Shown: positions 25,908-29,918 of the stretch, in pieces | How positions within the stretch are numbered: the stretch's first letter is position 1 | Layout: each line of letters starts with the position of its first letter | NCBI GenBank assembly: GCA_000431775.1 | Contig: FR888227.1 | Coordinates: forward strand, 26,198-56,115 | Reading direction: 5' to 3' | From: Clostridium sp. CAG:413 | GTDB lineage: Bacteria; Bacillota; Clostridia; Oscillospirales; Acutalibacteraceae | Length of the DNA stretch: 29,918 bases | Notes under the pieces: model-generated | Told to the model about the DNA's origin: nothing | Database searches by the model: none | What the model saw: the letters and a program-made list of their open reading frames with translations, nothing else | Translations under genes and position numbers: made by a program

Positions 25908-26786
25908 TCAAAGGTCAACACCCTGAAGCCCGAAATCCGGAATAAATATTTCCTCCGCCGCGTCCTTGCCCTGAAAATAGCAGTTCTCAAATCCGAGGGC
26001 GAGTATCCGCTGCTTCGCAATGGCGTATTCCCTCGAGGTCAGCCGTCTGTCGATCGGCGGCATCTCCTTCGCCTTGCCGTAGGGCACATACTGCCGCATA
26101 AGGCTGATATATGTATCGGGCGGCAGATTTTCGCTGACCCATGTGAATATCTTTATCGCCTGCGAGACGTTGCCCGGCATCACGAGGTGGCGGATGATAA
26201 GCCCCCGCTTTGCGACGCCGTCCTCACCGAGGGTGAGCGTACCGACCTGCCTTTGCATCTCGAGCACCGCCTTTGAAGCGCAGTTAAAATAATCCTCGGC
26301 GCCCGAATATTTCTTCGCCGGGGCGGGGTCAAAATACTTGATATCGGGCAGATAGATATCAATCAGCCCGTCGAGCATTTTAAGCGTTTCGACGCTCTCA
26401 TAGCCCGAGGAATTATAAACTATCGGCACGGGCGAGCGATATTTCTCAAGGGTTTTCGCCAGCATAGGCGCATAGTGGGTCGGTGTGACGAGGTTGATAT
26501 TATTGACCCCCTGCTCAACGAGCGAGTCAAAGATACGCATCAGCTGCTCCTCGCTCACCTGCCTGCCGCAAGCGGCTCGGCTGACCTCATAATTCTGGCA
26601 AAAAACGCAGCGCAGATTACAGCCGGAGAAGAACACAGTCCCCGAGCCTTTCTCGCCGCTGATACACGGCTCCTCCCAAAAATGCGGTGCCGCTCTAGCA
26701 ACGACATATTCATTGCCTACCCCGCAGAAGCCGACTCCGCTTTCTCTGTCCGCCGAGCAGTTTCTGGGGCAAACGGTACATTTCAT
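25908..26786 (-). CDS. PflX-type radical SAM protein
   Basis: A 292-residue protein of the PflX (COG1313-like) group, often labelled as a pyruvate formate-lyase activating enzyme homologue. The radical SAM cluster motif is CNLRCVFC (Cys56, Cys60, Cys63). An extra N-terminal cysteine cluster CTVCPRNC with Cys21 (Cys3, 6, 10 and 21) could hold a second metal centre. VFFSGC, NLVTPTHY, PDIKYF and HLVMPGN are group landmarks. No glycyl-radical enzyme is encoded nearby, so its target is unknown. The ATG at 26786 has GAGGA six bases upstream. Confidence 0.88.
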   Translation of the reverse strand: MKCTVCPRNCSADRESGVGFCGVGNEYVVARAAPHFWEEPCISGEKGSGTVFFSGCNLRCVFCQNYEVSRAACGRQVSEEQLMRIFDSLVEQGVNNINLVTPTHYAPMLAKTLEKYRSPVPIVYNSSGYESVETLKMLDGLIDIYLPDIKYFDPAPAKKYSGAEDYFNCASKAVLEMQRQVGTLTLGEDGVAKRGLIIRHLVMPGNVSQAIKIFTWVSENLPPDTYISLMRQYVPYGKAKEMPPIDRRLTSREYAIAKQRILALGFENCYFQGKDAAEEIFIPDFGLQGVDL

Positions 26787-26831
26787 TCTGTTTCCTCTTT
26801 CCTGTGCCGACATGTGAAAATTCATAAATAT

Positions 26832-26859
26832 ATTATACAACTATAATTTACAAAAGCAA
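26832..26859 (-). promoter_or_regulatory. Promoter of the pflX gene
   Basis: On the minus strand, -35 TTGCTT (26859-26854) and consensus -10 TATAAT (26837-26832) are 16 bases apart. The leader would be about 40 bases. It is back to back with the coaX promoter. Confidence 0.5.
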
Positions 26860-26882
26860 GAGAATTTTAACGGCTTTTATAA

Positions 26883-26911
26883 TTGCTTTTTGGGCGAAGA
26901 TAGAGTATAAT
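26883..26911 (+). promoter_or_regulatory. Promoter of the coaX operon
   Basis: Consensus -10 TATAAT (26906-26911) lies 17 bases from -35 TTGCTT (26883-26888, only three of six bases). The transcript would start near 26918, about 40 bases before the coaX start. Confidence 0.5.
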
Positions 26912-26956
26912 GAAAGTAACTATTTTCGGGCTTGCCCCAAAGCGAAGGATGATAAA

Positions 26957-27727
26957 ATGTTTTTGGCAATAGATATCGGCAACACAAATATAACCCTCGG
27001 CGCATATGACGGCGACGAGCTTATCTTTGTCTCACGCATTGCGACCGACAGATCAAAGACACCCGACGAATACGCAATTGAATTCAAGCAGATATTCAGC
27101 CTCTATGAAGCACCCCGCAGGAGCTTCAACGGGGCGGCGATAAGCAGCGTGGTGCCCGAGCTTTCCTCGGCGATGAGCGCTGCGGTCGGGCGTGTGACCG
27201 GCTGCAAGCCGATGATGCTCGGCCCGGGGATAAAAACCGGCATGAATATACTGATAGACAACCCTGCTCAGCTCGGCGCAGACCTGCTTGCGGGCGGCGT
27301 AGGCGCGGCGGCGCTCTATCCCCTGCCCTGCCTTGTCATAGACCTCGGCACGGCGAGCAAGATAAGCGTTATTGACAGGAGCGGCTCCTTCTGCGGCTGC
27401 GTTATCGCCCCGGGCATCGGCATCTCGCTCGACGCTCTCTCAGCCAAGACCTCGCAGCTGCCGAATATCAGCCTCAAGACCCCCGCAAGGGCGATAGGCA
27501 AAAATTCTATAGACTCTATGCAGTCCGGCACGGTATTCGGCTTCGCGTCGATGATAGACGGGCTTTGCGAGAAGCTCGAGGAGGAGCTGGGCGAAAAGGT
27601 GATGACCACCGTTGCGACGGGCGGCCTCGCCAAAGATCTTGTAAAAAGCTGCAAGAGAGACATCATCTATAACGGCGAGCTGATCCTCTACGGTCTCAAG
27701 GTGCTCTACGATAAGAATAACAAATAA
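26957..27727 (+). CDS. coaX: Type III pantothenate kinase
   Basis: This 256-residue enzyme carries out the first step of CoA synthesis, phosphorylating pantothenate in the cytoplasm. It belongs to the ASKHA fold: the phosphate-1 motif AIDIGNTNITLG is at 4-15, GADLLAG near 112, and the second phosphate motif VIDLGTASK near 128, followed by CVIAPGIGISLDAL and QSGTVFG. The C-terminus has VATGGLA. CoaX enzymes are not inhibited by CoA and prefer ammonium or potassium ions. It heads a plus-strand group with a RarD-type transporter and an ECF S component. Confidence 0.95.
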   Translation: MFLAIDIGNTNITLGAYDGDELIFVSRIATDRSKTPDEYAIEFKQIFSLYEAPRRSFNGAAISSVVPELSSAMSAAVGRVTGCKPMMLGPGIKTGMNILIDNPAQLGADLLAGGVGAAALYPLPCLVIDLGTASKISVIDRSGSFCGCVIAPGIGISLDALSAKTSQLPNISLKTPARAIGKNSIDSMQSGTVFGFASMIDGLCEKLEEELGEKVMTTVATGGLAKDLVKSCKRDIIYNGELILYGLKVLYDKNNK

Positions 27728-27741
27728 GGAAGTTAAAACCT

Positions 27742-28686
27742 ATGAAAGGCCAAAAAGCAAGCCCCCGTTTTTTGGGCGGAGCCGCCGTGGCTGCTGCATA
27801 TGCCGCTTGGGGCACGCTGACGATATTTTGGAATCTGCTTGCGGACGTCAATCCCGTATATATCCTCGCTCAGCGCCTTATTTGGTCGATGGTATTCATG
27901 GGGATATACATGGCGGTCACAGGCAAGTTAAAAGACATAGCTCCCGCGTTCAAGGATAAGCGCACCTTCCTGCTCTGCCTTGCCTGCGGCGCTCTCGTGA
28001 CGGTCAACTGGGGCGTTTATATCTACGCCGTCAACAGCTCCCATGTGCTCGACGCCAGCCTCGGCTACTTCATCGAGCCTGTGATAGTCGCACTCATCGG
28101 AATGACGGCGTTCAAAGAGAAACCCAGCAAATACGAAAAGATCACATTCATTCTCGCAGCCGCAGGGCTGATATACATGGTGGCGGCAAGCCGCACATTC
28201 CCGACCCTTGCGCTGCTTATCGCAGGCTCTTTTGCGATATACGGCGCAGTCAAAAAGAAGCTCACCCTGACCCCGCACGCCTCGCTCTTCGCCGAGACGC
28301 TGCTGATGACGCCGTTTGCGATCGCATTCGTCATTTACGCCACGGTGCGTATGCCGGGCTGCACAGGCTCACTCAGCGGGGCGCAATTCCTGCTGCTGAG
28401 CGGGGCGCAATCCCTGCTGCTGCCCGCCTGCGGCATAGTGACGAGCATGCCGCTGCTGTTATTTAACATCGGCGTGCAGAAAATACCCTACTATTTCTCG
28501 GGCATACTTATGTATATAAACCCCACGCTGCAATTCCTGATGGGGCTGTTTTACTTCCGTGAGGAGCTTGACCGCAACCGCCTTATCGCATTCATGCTTA
28601 TTTGGATAGGCGTGCTCTTCACCGTATACGATAAAGTCAGAATGATAAAAAGCGACCGCAGGCGCGGCAATAATGTATGCGCCTGA
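27742..28686 (+). CDS. rarD: RarD-type EamA/DMT transporter
   Basis: A 314-residue, polytopic membrane protein with about ten helices, matching the RarD branch of the drug/metabolite transporter superfamily. The start AAYAAWGTLTIFWNLL, the QRLIWS motif near 44 and VNWGVYIYAVNSSHVLDASLGYF support this. The substrate of RarD proteins is not settled. It starts 14 bases after coaX with AAGGAAG. A 24-base tandem duplication at 28375-28422 puts LSGAQ twice into a predicted loop or helix edge near residues 212-227. Confidence 0.9.
   Translation: MKGQKASPRFLGGAAVAAAYAAWGTLTIFWNLLADVNPVYILAQRLIWSMVFMGIYMAVTGKLKDIAPAFKDKRTFLLCLACGALVTVNWGVYIYAVNSSHVLDASLGYFIEPVIVALIGMTAFKEKPSKYEKITFILAAAGLIYMVAASRTFPTLALLIAGSFAIYGAVKKKLTLTPHASLFAETLLMTPFAIAFVIYATVRMPGCTGSLSGAQFLLLSGAQSLLLPACGIVTSMPLLLFNIGVQKIPYYFSGILMYINPTLQFLMGLFYFREELDRNRLIAFMLIWIGVLFTVYDKVRMIKSDRRRGNNVCA
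28375..28422 (+). repeat. 24-base tandem duplication inside rarD
   Basis: Two adjacent copies, 28375-28398 and 28399-28422, beginning AGCGGGGCGCAAT and ending CCTGCTGCTG, differ at one base (T to C, Phe to Ser). The unit is eight codons, so the frame is kept. Confidence 0.93.
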
Positions 28687-28703
28687 GGTCGTAAACAAGC
28701 CTT

Positions 28704-28718
28704 ATATTTGCCAAATAT
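28704..28718. other. Perfect inverted repeat before the ECF S-component gene
   Basis: ATATTTG-C-CAAATAT is a perfect 15-base palindrome in the 84-base gap between rarD and the S-component gene, 52 bases before the start codon. No T-run follows, so it is not a terminator. It could be an operator for a vitamin- or CoA-responsive regulator, but no known site was recognised. Confidence 0.4.
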
Positions 28719-28770
28719 GCGCTGCACCTCACCGAAAATTTTCAGAGGGCAGCAGCAAGGAGGAATATAT

Positions 28771-29367
28771 ATGTCAAACAAGTCAACCGTGGGAGCAAAT
28801 CTCACAATCGCCCAGCTCGCTCTTTTGAGCGCGCTGATCATCGCCATGACCTTCGTGCCGTATATCGGATACATCAGCTACGGAGCGCTGAGTATCACAC
28901 TGCTGCACCTGCCGGTCATTATCGGAGCCTGCGTGCTCGGAGCCAAGGGAGGCGCAATACTCGGCGGAGTATGGGGCGTCACCTGCATTATTAAGGCTCT
29001 GCTCGCCCCTCCGACCCCTCTTGAAGGCATAATCTTCAGAAATCCGCTCGTGTCGCTGATACCCAGAGTGCTTGCGGGTCTTGCCGCGGGCGCGGTATTC
29101 TCGCTCATCTCAAAGCACAGCGGCAAAAAGAATCTCGCCGCGGCTCTTGCCGCCGTCAGCTGCTGCCTTGTCAACACCGTTCTCGTAATGGGCGGCATCT
29201 ATCTTTTCTATAGCAGCGAAGTCGGTGCGGGCTCGGTCAGCTTCGGCGGGCTTACCAAGTACATTCTCGCAGCATTCGGCATCAACGCCCTCGTTGAGAT
29301 AGCCGTCGGCGTAGTCATCGGCGTGCCCGTGAGCAACGCCCTGAGAAAAGTCAAAACAAAAGCATAA
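28771..29367 (+). CDS. ECF transporter S component, possibly for pantothenate
   Basis: A 198-residue integral membrane protein with about six helices, like substrate-binding S components of energy-coupling factor vitamin transporters. The block LTIAQLALLSALIIAMTFVP, the segment ITLLHLPVIIGACVLG and the late NTVLVMGGIYLFY resemble the group that includes PanT and HmpT. Such proteins need a shared EcfA/EcfA'/EcfT module, which is not in the window. Nearness to coaX makes pantothenate the first candidate substrate. The ATG at 28771 has AAGGAGG seven bases upstream; a longer frame from 28708 starts inside the palindrome and is unlikely. Confidence 0.85.
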   Translation: MSNKSTVGANLTIAQLALLSALIIAMTFVPYIGYISYGALSITLLHLPVIIGACVLGAKGGAILGGVWGVTCIIKALLAPPTPLEGIIFRNPLVSLIPRVLAGLAAGAVFSLISKHSGKKNLAAALAAVSCCLVNTVLVMGGIYLFYSSEVGAGSVSFGGLTKYILAAFGINALVEIAVGVVIGVPVSNALRKVKTKA

Positions 29368-29374
29368 TCGAGCT

Positions 29375-29659
29375 TCAATGCAGCCGCAGCCATACCCAGA
29401 GGCACAGCAGCGCAGCCTGGAGAGCTATCTCGAGCGGCAGACCGACCATGAATTTCATGTGCTTTGTCTTGTGGCGTATCACTTTCATCGTCACGAGCAT
29501 TGCGGTCGCCCCGCCGAAAAGGCCTACAAGCATCAAGGTAGCCTCCGGGACCCGCCATTTGCCCTTGACTGCGGCTCGCTTATCCTTGACGGTTATCACG
29601 ACCGCCGCAAGCGAGATAACGGCGAAATAAATCAGTATCGGTTTGATATAAAGAGGCAT
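29375..29659 (-). CDS. DUF1294 small membrane protein
   Basis: A 94-residue protein with three likely membrane helices. The block DKRAAVKGKWRVPE followed by LVGLFGGATAML and RHKTKHMKF matches the DUF1294 family, small membrane proteins of unknown function. The ATG at 29659 has AAGGA nine bases upstream. It is convergent to the S-component gene with only seven bases between the stops, and no terminator is visible there. Confidence 0.82.
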   Translation of the reverse strand: MPLYIKPILIYFAVISLAAVVITVKDKRAAVKGKWRVPEATLMLVGLFGGATAMLVTMKVIRHKTKHMKFMVGLPLEIALQAALLCLWVWLRLH

Positions 29660-29705
29660 TTTTACCCGTCCTTTGCAGTATACTTTTAATTCAGAGGATA
29701 ACGAC

Positions 29706-29918
29706 ATGAAGAAAAAGATCATTTTACTGACAATTATTATATGCACTCTGCTCTGCGGATGTCAACCCAAAAATCCGAACGCCGCCACGGCGACGGTGAC
29801 GGGGAGCGAGCCGCAGGGAAGCGTTACGGATGAATATGTCTCCCCCGCCGACGAGGAGCCGCCGCCGTATGACATTCCCATGACGGACGGCACCGAGGCT
29901 TCGACATTCTTCGCCGCT
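29706..29918 (+). CDS. Lipoprotein, N-terminal part only
   Basis: The frame is open from an ATG at 29706 to the right edge (71 residues seen). MKKKIILLTIIICTLLCGC is a lipoprotein signal peptide with lipidation Cys19. A low-complexity Thr/Ala/Glu/Pro-rich linker follows, as in surface lipoproteins of Firmicutes. The functional domain lies outside the window, so no role can be given. GAGG lies eight bases upstream of the ATG. It is divergent from the DUF1294 gene. Confidence 0.8.
   Translation, partial: MKKKIILLTIIICTLLCGCQPKNPNAATATVTGSEPQGSVTDEYVSPADEEPPPYDIPMTDGTEASTFFAA

Noticed and set aside
1..29918. CRISPR arrays, insertion sequences, tRNAs, phage genes
   Set aside because: No spaced direct repeats, transposase motifs, tRNA-like cloverleaves or phage proteins were seen on either strand.

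Overview
The window looks like a chromosomal segment of an anaerobic Clostridia-type Firmicute, probably an Oscillospiraceae or Ruminococcaceae-like gut lineage. The signs are strong Gram-positive Shine-Dalgarno sites, sigma-A promoters, a Bacillus-type PurF with a propeptide and Fe-S cysteines, a ZTP riboswitch, CoaX instead of CoaA, an ECF-type S component and a formate-tetrahydrofolate ligase. Base use is moderately GC-rich at third codon positions, which creates many long antisense shadow frames. I see no tRNA, rRNA, CRISPR array, insertion sequence or prophage gene. Family assignments are from memory of conserved motifs; no searches were run.

Region 1 (1-1972, minus strand): a membrane-anchored alpha/beta hydrolase followed by a GPH-family sugar:cation symporter cut by the left edge, with a good promoter at 1944-1972.

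Region 2 (2130-15258, plus strand): a ten-gene purine operon, purE-purC-purF-purM-purN-purO-purH(AICAR transformylase only)-purD-purL-fhs. A near-perfect promoter is followed by a ZTP riboswitch whose last helix overlaps an intrinsic terminator, so the whole operon should be switched on when ZTP (the 10-formyl-THF shortage alarmone) builds up. The operon ends with fhs, which makes 10-formyl-THF, so sensor and remedy share one transcript. Two oddities stand out. The usual bifunctional PurH is split into an archaeal-type PurO cyclohydrolase plus a stand-alone transformylase. purN carries an in-frame TAA 17 codons before its old stop, which still overlaps the next start. purK, purB and purA are not in the window.

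Region 3 (15270-25252, minus strand): a metallophosphoesterase with its own promoter, preceded by a six-gene directon read as membrane DUF4091 protein, proC, soluble DUF4091 protein, GH36 alpha-galactosidase-like enzyme, membrane-embedded M28 peptidase and maltose-type O-acetyltransferase, closed by a strong terminator. The two DUF4091 proteins carry the Asp-Glu pair typical of GH123-like enzymes, one facing outside and one in the cytoplasm. With GH36 they suggest use of a galactose- or GalNAc-containing glycan or glycopeptide; this is the least characterised part of the window.

Region 4 (25383-29918): mscL with a zinc-ribbon tail and a PflX-type radical SAM protein on the minus strand; then, divergently, coaX, a RarD-type transporter and an ECF S component that may bring in pantothenate or another vitamin for the CoA pathway. 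The window closes with a small DUF1294 membrane protein and the start of a lipoprotein gene cut by the right edge.
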